Source: Hymenobacter puniceus (lineage in GTDB: Bacteria > Bacteroidota > Bacteroidia > Cytophagales > Hymenobacteraceae). Taken from it: a stretch of DNA of 64,000 nucleotides. Numbering within the stretch: position 1 is the stretch's first letter; each line of letters begins with the position of its first letter. This document shows positions 1-8,321 of this stretch, in pieces. Below the pieces are notes generated by a model. The model ran no database searches, was not told where the DNA came from, and saw nothing but the letters and a program-made list of their open reading frames with translations. The stretch spans positions 558,001 to 622,000 of the forward strand of contig NZ_JACSCX010000001.1 of assembly GCF_014333525.1 (NCBI RefSeq). Reading direction: 5' to 3'. The position numbers and the translations under genes are program-made.

Positions 1-350
1 ATATTGTTCTTAATCATATACTCGAATGCCTCTACCGGGTACTTATCCAGCTCGGCAGTGGCCGGGAACACGCCCGCGTTATTGATCAGGATATCGAGCT
101 TGCCAAAGTCATTCAGTGCCAGCTGTACGCACTCCTGCGCCTGCTTTTCCACTGATACATCCCCGAGGTAGCCAACGGCGCGGCCACCACTATGCAGGAT
201 TTCGTCTACCACTTTGCGCACCGGGTCGCTGTCCAAGCCGCATACCACTACTGCTGCACCTTCGGCTGCAAACTTTTTGCTGATGGCCTCACCAATTCCG
301 GCACCACCACCCGTTACGATGGCTACTTTACCTTCCAGTCTTCTTTTCAT
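1..350 (-). CDS. SDR-family oxidoreductase, N-terminal part (runs off window)
   Basis: NAD(P)-dependent short-chain dehydrogenase/reductase; only about the first 116 residues lie in the window. The translation opens MKRRLEGKVAIVTGGGAGIG, giving the Rossmann glycine motif TGGGAGIG at residues 13-20. NNAG follows at about 90-93, which stabilises the central sheet in this family. The catalytic Ser-Tyr-Lys set would lie beyond position 1, so activity and substrate cannot be judged. The ATG at 350-348 fits the usual short lead before the first beta strand. Family assignment is secure; the substrate is unknown. Confidence 0.9.
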   Translation of the reverse strand, partial: MKRRLEGKVAIVTGGGAGIGEAISKKFAAEGAAVVVCGLDSDPVRKVVDEILHSGGRAVGYLGDVSVEKQAQECVQLALNDFGKLDILINNAGVFPATAELDKYPVEAFEYMIKNN

Positions 351-585
351 GACACGTACTTTGCAAATAAGGAATAAGAATCTGCCAGCGCTCCAGCGGA
401 GCCACAACCCAACGTGCTAGCTGACGTTTTGGGTGATCTTGCAGTGCTGAAACAAACGGTATCCGTTGCAGGGAGTTATGGTTAGGCCACCACTGGCACG
501 AACAGTTGGTCTGTTTTTCAGCCTTGCCACGCTGCCTGGGCGTACTCAACTCTATTAGCTTCCCAAAATCCTGTACGCCGTTTCT

Positions 586-1143
586 GTGTTGCTTACTGCC
601 CCGTCTACTGCTCCGCGCCACACGGCCCGCCTTACACTTCGCCCCTACCAGCCCAGCGACGAGGCCGTCTTTTTTGCGGTGCTGCACCAGAACCGCAGTC
701 GGCTGCAAGCTGCTTTTCCAAGCCGGGTGGCAGCCGTACAGGCCTTGCCCGATGCCGGCCGGGTACTCCGGCAATTCACACAGGACTGGCAGCAAGGCCG
801 GCTATACGTGTTTGGCATCTGGCATACTGCCTCCGGCGCTTACCTCGGCGACATCAGCCTACGGCCTTCCTGGAGTGCACCGGTTAGTGCTGAAATCGGG
901 TATTATCTGACTGCAGAGGCCGAAGGGCACGGCTACGCTCGGGAAGCCCTGGCTGCCGCTGTGCAGTTCGGGTTCGGAGCCCCACTACTAGCGGCCAGCC
1001 TCTCGCTGCGCTGCCGACCCACCAACCCCCGCAGTATGGCCGTGGCAGAGCACGCCGGCTTTCGGCCGGTAGTGGCCCGGCGGCGCCTCTGGGCCCTGCG
1101 CGGTGCCTCCGACATTGTGCACTACCGGCTGGACCGAGCCTGA
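586..1143 (+). CDS. GNAT N-acetyltransferase, RimJ/RimL type
   Basis: Predicted acetyl-CoA-dependent N-acetyltransferase of 185 residues, the usual size for RimJ/RimL-like enzymes. Seen: an early TARLTLRPYQPSDEAVF segment typical of the first strand and helix; GIWHTASGAYLGDISL for the central strands; EIGYYLTAEAEGHGYAREAL, the acetyl-CoA loop region with a degenerate Q/RxxGxG/A; and NPRSMAVAEHAGF, the conserved Asn-Ser-Ala/GF tail motif. The start is GTG at 586; no in-frame ATG lies upstream. It stands alone, convergent with the next gene and separated from it by 5 bp. The acceptor substrate (protein N-terminus, antibiotic or small amine) cannot be told. Confidence 0.85.
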   Translation: MLLTAPSTAPRHTARLTLRPYQPSDEAVFFAVLHQNRSRLQAAFPSRVAAVQALPDAGRVLRQFTQDWQQGRLYVFGIWHTASGAYLGDISLRPSWSAPVSAEIGYYLTAEAEGHGYAREALAAAVQFGFGAPLLAASLSLRCRPTNPRSMAVAEHAGFRPVVARRRLWALRGASDIVHYRLDRA

Positions 1144-1148
1144 AGCCT

Positions 1149-2312
1149 CTACTCGCCGCGTACAGTGGTCAGCAGGAAGCTCTGGTTGAAATTGAAATAC
1201 AGCGCAAAAGAGAAGTCGAACTCGCTGGTGTTAAGATTATAAAGCGGCTCAAAACGGGTGGTCATGATAAGGTTGCCGGGCAACCGGTAGTCTTTCAGGA
1301 AACGCGCAATCAGCAGCTGCCGGTCTTTTTCCAGGTACTGCGGGTCGCTGACGGAATTGGAAATGGACCGGTACAGCAGGCCGCCCAGTGGCGAGATGTA
1401 GCCGTTGCCGCGCCAGTAGGCCACCTGCACGTTGGAAAGGCGCGTATCCACTCCCGCATTCAGGTACAGGCCGGTGCCCCGCTGGTAGGGCAGCTGGTAC
1501 GTGAAGGAATAGTCATGGAAGTAGGTGGCATACAGATCAGCATGAACGGCGTGAACAAACCGCGACGCCAGCGGCTTGCGCACTCGCACGCCACTGGCCA
1601 GGTTGAACAGTGTCTGGAGCGGCGTGTCTATGGTATCAATCTGGCCGCCGCGGTGCGTGCCCGTGAACTGAAACGGCACCCGTAGCCACCAGGAACTGGA
1701 GTCGCCGAGTACGGTTTGCTCCAGGGCCAGCCCCCCCGCCACTTCTTCCTGAAAGTTGCTGAACCGGTACTGCTGCCGCTGCCAGTCCACCCAGGCGTCC
1801 AAGCTCAGGCGCGGCTTCTGTAATTTATACTGCACCCCTTCTTCCAGGCGGTTATTGATTACCCGCTCAAAGTCAAACATCGGCTCAATGTAGCCGTGGT
1901 GCAGGTTGCCTTCAATGTTGCCGAACAGGATGCTGTGCGGGCCGTTCTGGTATTTCACCGTCAGCAGTGGCCGCACCTGCCGGAAGCGCGGCGTGCCATA
2001 GTCCTTCCACAGAAAGATGCCGGCTTCCACCCGCAGGTTAGCAGTCGGGAAATACACCAGTCGCGGCAGCAGGTGCGTTCCGAAGTAGGTGCGGCCAGGC
2101 TCAATCTTGTTGAAATACTCGTTGTCTTTGTTGAACAGAAATGCTTGCACATCCAGCCGCAGCTGGCGCGCATACTGTGGCCCTACCGGCAAAGGGTGCA
2201 AAAAAGCCCGGTTGTCTAGCTGCGCGCGGGTTTCGTGCGGCCACAGCAGCGCACCTACCAGCATCAGTATCAATGTGGTAGAAAGTCGTAGTTTTGCCAA
2301 ATATTTTAGCAC
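1149..2312 (-). CDS. Exported beta-rich protein, probable outer-membrane protein
   Basis: 387 residues with an N-terminal signal peptide (MLKYLAKLRLSTTLILMLVG then a short stretch to TRAQ). The rest is made of alternating aromatic and polar residues with many short predicted beta strands (for example YFGTHLLPRLVYFP, LRVEAGIFLWKDYG), ending in a strand rich in Phe. This is the look of a Bacteroidota outer-membrane beta barrel or barrel-like surface protein. I do not recognise a named family. The start is GTG at 2312; an internal ATG at 2264 would shorten the basic n-region of the signal peptide and is less likely. A TATATTTG -7 box at 2367-2360 lies about 48 nt upstream. Confidence 0.7.
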   Translation of the reverse strand: MLKYLAKLRLSTTLILMLVGALLWPHETRAQLDNRAFLHPLPVGPQYARQLRLDVQAFLFNKDNEYFNKIEPGRTYFGTHLLPRLVYFPTANLRVEAGIFLWKDYGTPRFRQVRPLLTVKYQNGPHSILFGNIEGNLHHGYIEPMFDFERVINNRLEEGVQYKLQKPRLSLDAWVDWQRQQYRFSNFQEEVAGGLALEQTVLGDSSSWWLRVPFQFTGTHRGGQIDTIDTPLQTLFNLASGVRVRKPLASRFVHAVHADLYATYFHDYSFTYQLPYQRGTGLYLNAGVDTRLSNVQVAYWRGNGYISPLGGLLYRSISNSVSDPQYLEKDRQLLIARFLKDYRLPGNLIMTTRFEPLYNLNTSEFDFSFALYFNFNQSFLLTTVRGE

Positions 2313-2359
2313 AGAAAATCTGCTTCAGATTCAACGAATTTTTTTAGCATTGCGGGCAC

Positions 2360-2367
2360 CAAATATA
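2360..2367 (-). promoter_or_regulatory. Bacteroidota -7 promoter box (TATATTTG)
   Basis: Read on the minus strand this is TATATTTG, an exact match to TAnnTTTG, 48 nt upstream of the GTG of the exported protein. No convincing -33 TTG is seen at the right spacing. Confidence 0.5.
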
Positions 2368-2501
2368 GGGCAGCTGCGTTACCACTAGCCGGCCCGAAAA
2401 CAGCTGGCAACCCCGTTTTGGGAAGCCTAGCCGCGGTTTGCGCGGCCCACCGAAAACGCCTACATTCACCAAACCTAAGCATTTCCTAACAACCCATTCT
2501 A

Positions 2502-3644
2502 ATGGCTGCAACCACCACTGACAAGGCTGAAAAAGCGGAGAAGGCTGACAAATCAAGCAAGCCCACCAACCTCAGCAACGCCAATGCCGAGAAAATGAAG
2601 GCGCTTCAGCTCACGCTGGACAAGCTGGATAAGGCCTACGGCAAGGGCACCGTCATGAAACTCAGCGACAACAAGGTGATGGACGTTGAAGTCATCAGCA
2701 CCGGTTCGCTGGGCCTCGACATTGCGCTGGGCGTGGGCGGTCTGCCCAAAGGTCGTGTCGTTGAAATCTACGGCCCGGAATCGTCGGGTAAGACCACGCT
2801 TACCATGCACTGCATTGCCGAAGCGCAGAAGCGCGGCGGTGTTGCGGCTTTCATTGACGCCGAGCATGCCTTCGACCCGTTGTATGCCAAGAAGCTCGGC
2901 ATTGACACCGAAAACCTGCTGATTGCGCAGCCCGACAACGGCGAGCAGGCCCTCGAAATTGCCGACCAGCTGATTTCCAGCGGCGCCATCGACATCATCG
3001 TAATTGACTCCGTGGCTGCGCTGGTGCCGAAAGGCGAACTGGAAGGCGACATGGGCGACTCGAAAGTGGGTCTCCACGCCCGCCTCATGAGCCAGGCCCT
3101 GCGCAAGCTCACCGGTACCATCAACAAAACTGGCTGCTGCTGCATTTTCATCAACCAGCTGCGTGAGAAAATCGGCGTAATGTTTGGTTCGCCCGAAACC
3201 ACTACCGGTGGTAACGCTCTCAAGTTCTACGCCTCCGTCCGCCTCGATATTCGCCGCATTGGCCAGATCAAGGAAGACAAGGACAACGTGACCGGCAACC
3301 GCACCAAGGTGAAGGTGGTGAAGAACAAGGTGGCGCCACCGTTCAAGGTGATTGAGTTCGACATCATCTACAATGAAGGCATCAGCAAGGTGGGCGAAAT
3401 CCTCGACCTGGGCGTCGACATGGGCATTATTGCCAAGTCGGGCTCGTGGTTCAGCTACAACGGCGACCGGCTCGGCCAGGGCCGTGAAGGCGTGAAAACC
3501 ATTCTGCAGGACAACCCCGAGCTGGCTGACCAGATTGAGGCTAAAATCCGCGCCATGGTGAAAGGCGAGCCGGAGGCTGCTCTTGCCGCTATTCCGGAAG
3601 ACCGGTCTACCGACGAGGACGACGACGCTGACGAAGCGCTGTAA
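2502..3644 (+). CDS. recA: Recombinase RecA
   Basis: ATP-dependent DNA strand-exchange protein for homologous recombination, which also acts as co-protease in the SOS response. 380 residues. Walker [10 protein letters not shown] at about 89-97, the catalytic-loop AEHAFDP, Walker [12 protein letters not shown]2 segment [20 protein letters not shown] and the RLDIRR core are all intact. An extra N-terminal stretch of roughly 28 residues, rich in Lys, Ala and Ser, precedes the usual start of RecA ([18 protein letters not shown]); the C-terminus is acidic (EDDDADEAL) as in other RecAs. A strong terminator follows. A weak promoter candidate (TTTG near 2436 and TACATTCA near 2461) lies upstream; I see no LexA-type operator that I could defend. 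Confidence 0.98.
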   Translation: MAATTTDKAEKAEKADKSSKPTNLSNANAEKMKALQLTLDKLDKAYGKGTVMKLSDNKVMDVEVISTGSLGLDIALGVGGLPKGRVVEIYGPESSGKTTLTMHCIAEAQKRGGVAAFIDAEHAFDPLYAKKLGIDTENLLIAQPDNGEQALEIADQLISSGAIDIIVIDSVAALVPKGELEGDMGDSKVGLHARLMSQALRKLTGTINKTGCCCIFINQLREKIGVMFGSPETTTGGNALKFYASVRLDIRRIGQIKEDKDNVTGNRTKVKVVKNKVAPPFKVIEFDIIYNEGISKVGEILDLGVDMGIIAKSGSWFSYNGDRLGQGREGVKTILQDNPELADQIEAKIRAMVKGEPEAALAAIPEDRSTDEDDDADEAL

Positions 3645-3668
3645 GCAACCTATTTTGCGTACCGCATG

Positions 3669-3701
3669 AAAGCCTTCCCGGCATCCCGGGAAGGCTTTTT
3701 T
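3669..3701 (+). terminator. Intrinsic terminator after recA
   Basis: Stem AGCCTTCCCGG (3671-3681) pairs with CCGGGAAGGCT (3686-3696) around a 4-nt loop, followed by a run of T. Confidence 0.93.
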
Positions 3702-3741
3702 GTGTCTGGCTTCGTATAGTCCGGCAACGGCGCATTCGCAG

Positions 3742-3749
3742 TATATTTG
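3742..3749 (+). promoter_or_regulatory. -7 promoter box (TATATTTG) for the DUF3108 gene
   Basis: Exact TAnnTTTG, 56 nt before the ATG at 3806 and just past the recA terminator, so the gene probably has its own promoter. Confidence 0.6.
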
Positions 3750-3805
3750 CTGGCACCGCTTTTGTCTGGAGTCCCAGGAATATCTTTTCCTGCTTTTTTC
3801 GCTGT

Positions 3806-4633
3806 ATGAACCGCCGCTGGCTTCTTTCTCTTCTTTTGTTGTTGCCGGTTCTGGCGTTGCAGGCTTTTGGCCCCGCTGACACCCTACGGAAAGTCCCCAA
3901 CACCAGCTTCCACTCGGGCGAGGTGCTGCAATACAAGGTGCATTACGGCCTCATCAACGCCGCCGAAGCCACCATCGAAGTAGCCGACGACCTGCAGCGC
4001 GTCAACGAGCGGCCCTGCTACAAGGCCACCGTCACGGGCCGCACTACGGGTTCCTTCGACTTCTTCCTGCGCATCCGCGACACGTGGCGCTCCTACATCG
4101 ACACGACCAGCATTCTGCCACAGAAATTCTTCCGCAACATCGAGGAAAACCACTACCGCAAAAAGGAAACCGTAGACTTCGACCACGTGCGGGATGTGGC
4201 CGAGGTGGAAAAGCGCGGCAAAGACAAGAACGACGTGAAGCGCGGCACCTACAAAGTGCCCGACAACGTGCAGGACCTGGTTAGCGCCTTCTACTACCTG
4301 CGCACTCTCAACTACGACCAGCGCCGCATGGGCGAGGTTATTCGGGTGCAGGGTTTCTTCGATGAGGAAGTGTTTTCAATGGAGGTAATGTACCGGGGCC
4401 GCGAAACCGTAGAAACCAAAGCCGGCACTATCCGGGCCATTAAGCTGGTGCCCAAAATGCCCAGCAACAAGCTGTTTAAGGGTGAAAATGCTGTATCGGT
4501 GTACCTCTCCGATGACCGTAACAAAGTGCCCGTGCTAATTCAGGCCGAGCTGATGTTGGGCGCCGTGAAAGTGGACATGTACAAATACAAGGGTCTCAAG
4601 AGCCGGCTCAATCTGGTAGCCCGAAACCAATAG
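3806..4633 (+). CDS. DUF3108 domain exported protein
   Basis: 275 residues with a clear signal peptide (MNRRWLLSLLLLLPVLALQA). The mature part matches the DUF3108 pattern: SFHSGEVLQYKVHYGLINAAEATIEV near the start, then a LRIRDTWRSYID segment, DLVSAFYYLRTL in the middle and TIRAIKLVPKMPSNKLFKGE toward the end. DUF3108 proteins are predicted periplasmic beta-rich proteins related in shape to lipoprotein-binding folds; the function is not established. It is flanked by its own promoter (3742) and terminator (4643), so it is monocistronic. Confidence 0.85.
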   Translation: MNRRWLLSLLLLLPVLALQAFGPADTLRKVPNTSFHSGEVLQYKVHYGLINAAEATIEVADDLQRVNERPCYKATVTGRTTGSFDFFLRIRDTWRSYIDTTSILPQKFFRNIEENHYRKKETVDFDHVRDVAEVEKRGKDKNDVKRGTYKVPDNVQDLVSAFYYLRTLNYDQRRMGEVIRVQGFFDEEVFSMEVMYRGRETVETKAGTIRAIKLVPKMPSNKLFKGENAVSVYLSDDRNKVPVLIQAELMLGAVKVDMYKYKGLKSRLNLVARNQ

Positions 4634-4642
4634 CATCTGTGG

Positions 4643-4666
4643 CGGCTCCTTCGGGAGTCGTTTTTT
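4643..4666 (+). terminator. Intrinsic terminator with UUCG loop
   Basis: Seven-base stem CGGCTCC/GGAGTCG (one G-T pair) around a TTCG tetraloop, then TTTTTT. It follows the DUF3108 stop by 9 nt. Confidence 0.85.
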
Positions 4667-4813
4667 ATGCCCACTGCGCAATCAAACGAGACAGGAATAA
4701 GTGGTAGCTTAGATAAATCCAGCAGTTTGACCGCCAACAAATTGCGTGGCACCCAGCAATAGTATAGCGCGCACTTAATGAAAACGTAACATGCCGGAGG
4801 CCAAGCCCGGCGG

Positions 4814-4821
4814 TACTTTTG
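4814..4821 (+). promoter_or_regulatory. -7 promoter box (TACTTTTG) for the two-component genes
   Basis: Exact TAnnTTTG, 38 nt before the GTG start of the response regulator. No good -33 element was seen. Confidence 0.6.
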
Positions 4822-4859
4822 GTCTTGCGTATTCAGTTTCATCTTAAACGCCCCGCCCC

Positions 4860-5561
4860 GTGCAAGCACCCGCCAACCCCAACGCCTACAAGATCCTCGT
4901 TGTCGATGATGACCCCGACATTGTGGAGCTGCTGGAGTACAACCTGCGCAAAGAGGGCTATACGGTAGCCTCGGCCCCGGACGGACGCAAAGCGCTGGAA
5001 GTTGCTCCCCAGTTCGGGCCCGACATCATTGTGCTCGATGTGATGATGCCGCACCTCGATGGTATTGCCACCTGCCGACAGCTGCGCGAGCAGCCCAAAT
5101 TCAAGGACACTTATATTATTTTCTTGACAGCCCGCTCCGAGGAGTTTTCGGAAGTCGCGGCCTTTGAGGCTGGTGCCGACGACTTCATTGCCAAGCCCAT
5201 CAAGCCTCGGGCGCTGCTCAGCCGCCTCGGAGCTTTCGTGCGCCGCGACCGGGACCCGCAAAGCATTCAGGATACCATCGAAATTAATGGCCTCAAGATT
5301 GACCGCACGGCGTTTTCGGTGTACCAGGAAGGCCGCAAAATCACGCTGCCCAAAAAGGAATTCGAGCTGCTGGCGTTCCTGGCGGCCACTCCCCACAAAG
5401 TATTCGGGCGCGAGGAGCTGCTGCAGAACATCTGGGGCAACGACGTTTTCGTGCTGGCCCGCACCGTGGACGTACACGTGCGCAAAGTGCGCGAGAAAGT
5501 CGGCGACCACCACATCCAGACCATCAAGGGCGTCGGCTACAAGTTCAATACGGATAACTAG
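4860..5561 (+). CDS. OmpR/PhoB-family response regulator
   Basis: DNA-binding response regulator of 233 residues. The receiver domain (about 10-130) shows KILVVDDDPD with the acidic pocket, the phospho-acceptor Asp60 in IIVLDVMMPHLDG, the T of FLTAR and the K of AKPIKP. The C-terminal winged helix (about 140-230) has KKEFELLAFLA, RTVDVHVRKVREK and IKGVGYKF, the OmpR/PhoB signature. The start must be GTG at 4860, since no in-frame ATG lies upstream of the receiver. A histidine kinase follows; between them sits a perfect 32-bp-arm inverted repeat. Target genes are unknown. Confidence 0.93.
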   Translation: MQAPANPNAYKILVVDDDPDIVELLEYNLRKEGYTVASAPDGRKALEVAPQFGPDIIVLDVMMPHLDGIATCRQLREQPKFKDTYIIFLTARSEEFSEVAAFEAGADDFIAKPIKPRALLSRLGAFVRRDRDPQSIQDTIEINGLKIDRTAFSVYQEGRKITLPKKEFELLAFLAATPHKVFGREELLQNIWGNDVFVLARTVDVHVRKVREKVGDHHIQTIKGVGYKFNTDN

Positions 5562-5577
5562 CCACGCCAACGCTAGA

Positions 5578-5662
5578 CCGTCATGCAGCGCGGAGCGAAG
5601 CATCTCGCCAGTGTAGTAACTTACTATACCGGCGAGATGCTTCGCTCCGCGCTGCATGACGG
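5578..5662. repeat. Long perfect inverted repeat between response regulator and kinase (copy A)
   Basis: Arms 5578-5609 and 5631-5662 are perfectly complementary over 32 bp; the 21-nt spacer itself pairs (GTGTAGTAA with TTACTATAC, one mismatch), so nearly the whole 85 bp folds back. The core GAGCGAAGCATCTCGCC is shared with the repeats at 14570 and 45120. It starts 17 nt after the regulator's stop and ends 30 nt before the kinase start. Confidence 0.95.
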
Positions 5663-5692
5663 CCTGCCTGAAACCATTCAGCCATTACACCC

Positions 5693-6790
5693 TTGAGAAT
5701 CAACATTTCCTCCCGCACCATTGCCATCCTGCTGTCGTTGCTGGTAGCTTGTGTGCTGACCACGCTGGCCTGGATTGGCCCAACTATGGACTTGCAGCAG
5801 GGCGTGCTGGCGGCGGGCATTACGGTGGCAGCCTGTTTTCTGCTGCTGTATCTGATGTTTGAGGCGCTGATTTTCCGCGAAATCAACAACATCTACGCCG
5901 GTCTGGAGCACATCAAGCGCAAGGAGCTACGGCGCATGTCCAGTAAATTCCTGTTCCGGCCGGAGCCGCTCAAGCGCATGCGCGACGAAATCCTGGACAT
6001 GGCCCAGCGCAAGCAGCAGGAAATCGACGAGCTGAAGCGGCTGCAGGCGCTACGCCGCGAATTTCTGGCCGATGTATCACACGAGCTCAAAACGCCCATT
6101 TTTGCTGCCCAAGGCTTCCTACACACCGTCCTCGACGATGATGATGTAGATGACTTCACCCGCAAAAAATTTTTGCAGAAAGCTGCTAACAGCCTCGACG
6201 CGCTGGATGCTTTGGTGCAGGACCTCGTGACTATCTCGCAGCTGGAAAAGGGCGTGGTGCGCATGCGCCGCCAGGGCTTCAATATTGTGGCGTTGGTGCA
6301 CGAGATATTTGAGCAGCTGGAGCGCAAGGCGGCCCTGCGGCAGGTGCAGCTGGAGCTGTTTCCACCCGAACTGCCTGCCAGTGGCCTGCGCGTGCTGGCC
6401 GACCGCAACCGCATCCGGCAGGTGCTCATCAACCTCATCGACAATGCCATCAAGTACGGTCGGGAAAACGGCCGCGTGGTCGTCAGCCTCACGGAAAGCG
6501 GCAAAGCTGTGCGCGTAAGCGTCCGCGACGATGGCGCCGGCATCCCGAAGCAGCACCTCAACCGTATTTTTGAGCGGTTCTACCGCATCGATAAGAGCCG
6601 CTCGCGCGACTCGGGTGGCTCGGGTTTGGGCCTGGCCATCAGCAAGCACATTGTGGAAGCGCACCGTTCCACCATCCGGGTGCGCAGCGAAATCGGGCAG
6701 GGCACTACGCTGGAGTTCAAGCTACCTAAGCCCAAAAACCCCGCCCCACCTGCTCACCATGTGCTGGTCGGGCCCGTTAGCGAGGCGTAG
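5693..6790 (+). CDS. Sensor histidine kinase (PhoR/VicK-like)
   Basis: 365 residues. Two membrane segments (about 8-28 and 37-57) enclose a very short outside loop, so it has no sizeable periplasmic sensor domain. Then follow a linker helix, the HisKA box with His130 in VSHELKTPI, and the HATPase domain with N box (LINLIDNAIKYG), G1 DDGAGIP, F box RIFERFYRID and G2 GGSGLGLAI. It is the likely partner of the preceding response regulator. The start is TTG at 5693: the only ATG just upstream is out of frame and later ATGs would delete the first membrane helix. A large hairpin precedes the start and may lower kinase synthesis relative to the regulator. Confidence 0.9.
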   Translation: MRINISSRTIAILLSLLVACVLTTLAWIGPTMDLQQGVLAAGITVAACFLLLYLMFEALIFREINNIYAGLEHIKRKELRRMSSKFLFRPEPLKRMRDEILDMAQRKQQEIDELKRLQALRREFLADVSHELKTPIFAAQGFLHTVLDDDDVDDFTRKKFLQKAANSLDALDALVQDLVTISQLEKGVVRMRRQGFNIVALVHEIFEQLERKAALRQVQLELFPPELPASGLRVLADRNRIRQVLINLIDNAIKYGRENGRVVVSLTESGKAVRVSVRDDGAGIPKQHLNRIFERFYRIDKSRSRDSGGSGLGLAISKHIVEAHRSTIRVRSEIGQGTTLEFKLPKPKNPAPPAHHVLVGPVSEA

Positions 6791-6859
6791 TTACTACGGA
6801 TCTGTCAAAGTACTTGGCCTAGAGTGAGCTTCTGCGGAAGTGGTTGCAGCGGGGTTTCG

Positions 6860-6867
6860 TACCTTTG
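6860..6867 (+). promoter_or_regulatory. -7 promoter box (TACCTTTG), very short leader
   Basis: Exact TAnnTTTG ending only 10 nt before the ATG at 6878. Transcription would start within a few bases of the start codon, so this gene is probably leaderless or nearly so. The position also rules out the upstream in-frame start at 6824. Confidence 0.65.
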
Positions 6868-6877
6868 CGGCCGCCTT

Positions 6878-7591
6878 ATGAAGCTACCCGATTTCCAAGA
6901 CCTGATTCTGTTCGAGGACGACGACTACATCGTCATCAACAAGCCCCCGTTCCTGGCCACGCTCGACGAGCGGTTCGGTGGCGCGCCCAACATCCTGCGC
7001 CTGGCCCGCGAGCAGTACGACGACGTGCAGGCCTGCCACCGCCTCGACAAAGAAACCAGCGGCTCTTTGGCCTTGGCCAAAAACCCCGCCGCCTACCGCC
7101 ACCTGGCTATGCAGTTCGAAGACCGCAAGGTGCGCAAGGTGTACCACGCCGCCGCCTGGGGCGTACACAACTACGACGGCCTGCGCGTAGAGCGGAGCAT
7201 TGAAACCACCACCAAAGGCAAAGCGCGCCTGGCCTACAAGGGCAAACCCGCCGTGACGCTGGTGCGCACGTTGGAAGCCTTTGCCAAGCACACGCTGCTG
7301 GAATGCCAGCCCATTACGGGTCGCATGCACCAGATCCGGCTGCACCTGGCCTATCTGCAGGCCCCCATCATCGGCGACCAGATGTACGGCGGCGAAGATT
7401 TTTACCTGTCGTCGCTGAAGAAGAAGTTCAACATGAAGGAAGGACAGGAGGAACAGCCGTTCATCAAACGCTTTGCCTTGCACGCTGCCAACCTCACATT
7501 TGCCAAGCTCGATGGCGAATCCGTGACGGTGGAAGCGCCCTATCCCAAGGATTTCCGGGTGCTGGTCGAGACGCTGCGGCAGTATCAGTAA
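6878..7591 (+). CDS. RluA-family pseudouridine synthase
   Basis: RNA pseudouridine synthase of 237 residues that isomerises uridine in rRNA or tRNA. It lacks an S4 domain: the catalytic domain begins almost at once with LILFEDDDYIVINKPPFLAT. The catalytic motif is ACHRLDKETSGSLAL, with the nucleophilic Asp in HRLD. LLECQPITGRMHQIRLHLAYL is the conserved RluA motif III, followed by PIIGDQMYGG. The length suits RluA or TruC-like enzymes acting on a small set of sites. The start at 6878 was chosen because a -7 box lies at 6860-6867. The target position cannot be inferred. Confidence 0.92.
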   Translation: MKLPDFQDLILFEDDDYIVINKPPFLATLDERFGGAPNILRLAREQYDDVQACHRLDKETSGSLALAKNPAAYRHLAMQFEDRKVRKVYHAAAWGVHNYDGLRVERSIETTTKGKARLAYKGKPAVTLVRTLEAFAKHTLLECQPITGRMHQIRLHLAYLQAPIIGDQMYGGEDFYLSSLKKKFNMKEGQEEQPFIKRFALHAANLTFAKLDGESVTVEAPYPKDFRVLVETLRQYQ

Positions 7592-7595
7592 GCCA

Positions 7596-7703
7596 GGTGA
7601 GGAGGTGAATGGGGATGAAGTGAATCGTGTCATTTGATGCCTGTTCTCTCATCACTATTTGCTTTTTTACCTCATCCCCACTCACCGCTTCACTTCATTA
7701 CCA
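7596..7703. repeat. Imperfect inverted repeat after the pseudouridine synthase (copy E)
   Basis: Left arm AGGTGAATGGGGATGAAGTG and right arm region CACTTCAT...CCTCATCCCCACTCACC pair imperfectly across a spacer of about 40 nt. The arms consist of short degenerate units (GGTGAAT, GGGATGAAG, GTGAA). It starts 5 nt after the stop codon. Confidence 0.7.
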
Positions 7704-7736
7704 CTTCTATTTCAGGCACAAATACTCACCGGGGCC

Positions 7737-7766
7737 TTGCAAATACCGTGAAAGGCGGTAACTTTG
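7737..7766 (+). promoter_or_regulatory. Promoter of the rplM operon (TTG - 19 - TAACTTTG)
   Basis: -33 TTG at 7737-7739 and -7 TAACTTTG at 7759-7766 with a 19-nt spacer, a full match to the Bacteroidota housekeeping consensus. It lies 64 nt before rplM. Confidence 0.75.
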
Positions 7767-7830
7767 TGTCCGTTTTTCCCGGACCGTGTGCCGGTTTCTC
7801 CTCATTTCCAAACGCTTACCCTCCTCCCCA

Positions 7831-8283
7831 ATGGATCATCTGAGCTTCAAGACGGTATCCGTCAACAAAGCCAACGCCGATAAGGCCTGGGTCGTGGTTG
7901 ATGCCAGTGTTGCGCCGCTGGGCCGTCTGGCTAGCCAGATTGCCAACATGCTGCGTGGCAAGCACAAGCCTTCGTTCACTCCCAACTCGGACTGTGGCGA
8001 CAACGTTATTGTTCTGAACGCCGACAAGCTCTACGTTACGGGCAAGAAGCTGACCGACAAAATCTACATCACCCACTCGGGCTACCCCGGCGGTCAGAAG
8101 CGCATCAACCTGCGCGACAAGAAAGCCAAGGATTCGACCCGCGTGATTGAGCACGCCGTGAAAGGCATGCTGCAGGGCAACAAGCTCGGTGCCGAGCAGT
8201 TCCGCAACCTGTATGTGTACAAGGGCGACCAGCACCCCCACGAAGCCCAGCAGCCCAAAGCTGTTGAACTGACTAATCTCTAA
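7831..8283 (+). CDS. rplM: 50S ribosomal protein L13
   Basis: 150 residues. Binds 23S rRNA early in large-subunit assembly. Recognised by KAWVVVDASVAPLGRLASQIA near the N-terminus, the middle segment YITHSGYPGG and the C-terminal VKGMLQGNKLG. The upstream in-frame ATG at 7786 would add 15 residues unlike L13 and was rejected in favour of MDHLSFKTVS. It is the first gene of the rplM-rpsI-rpsB-tsf cluster and has a good promoter at 7737-7766. Confidence 0.97.
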   Translation: MDHLSFKTVSVNKANADKAWVVVDASVAPLGRLASQIANMLRGKHKPSFTPNSDCGDNVIVLNADKLYVTGKKLTDKIYITHSGYPGGQKRINLRDKKAKDSTRVIEHAVKGMLQGNKLGAEQFRNLYVYKGDQHPHEAQQPKAVELTNL

Positions 8284-8321
8284 GCCGATTTCGGCGTCTT
8301 TTTTCTTTAATTCTCCACTTA

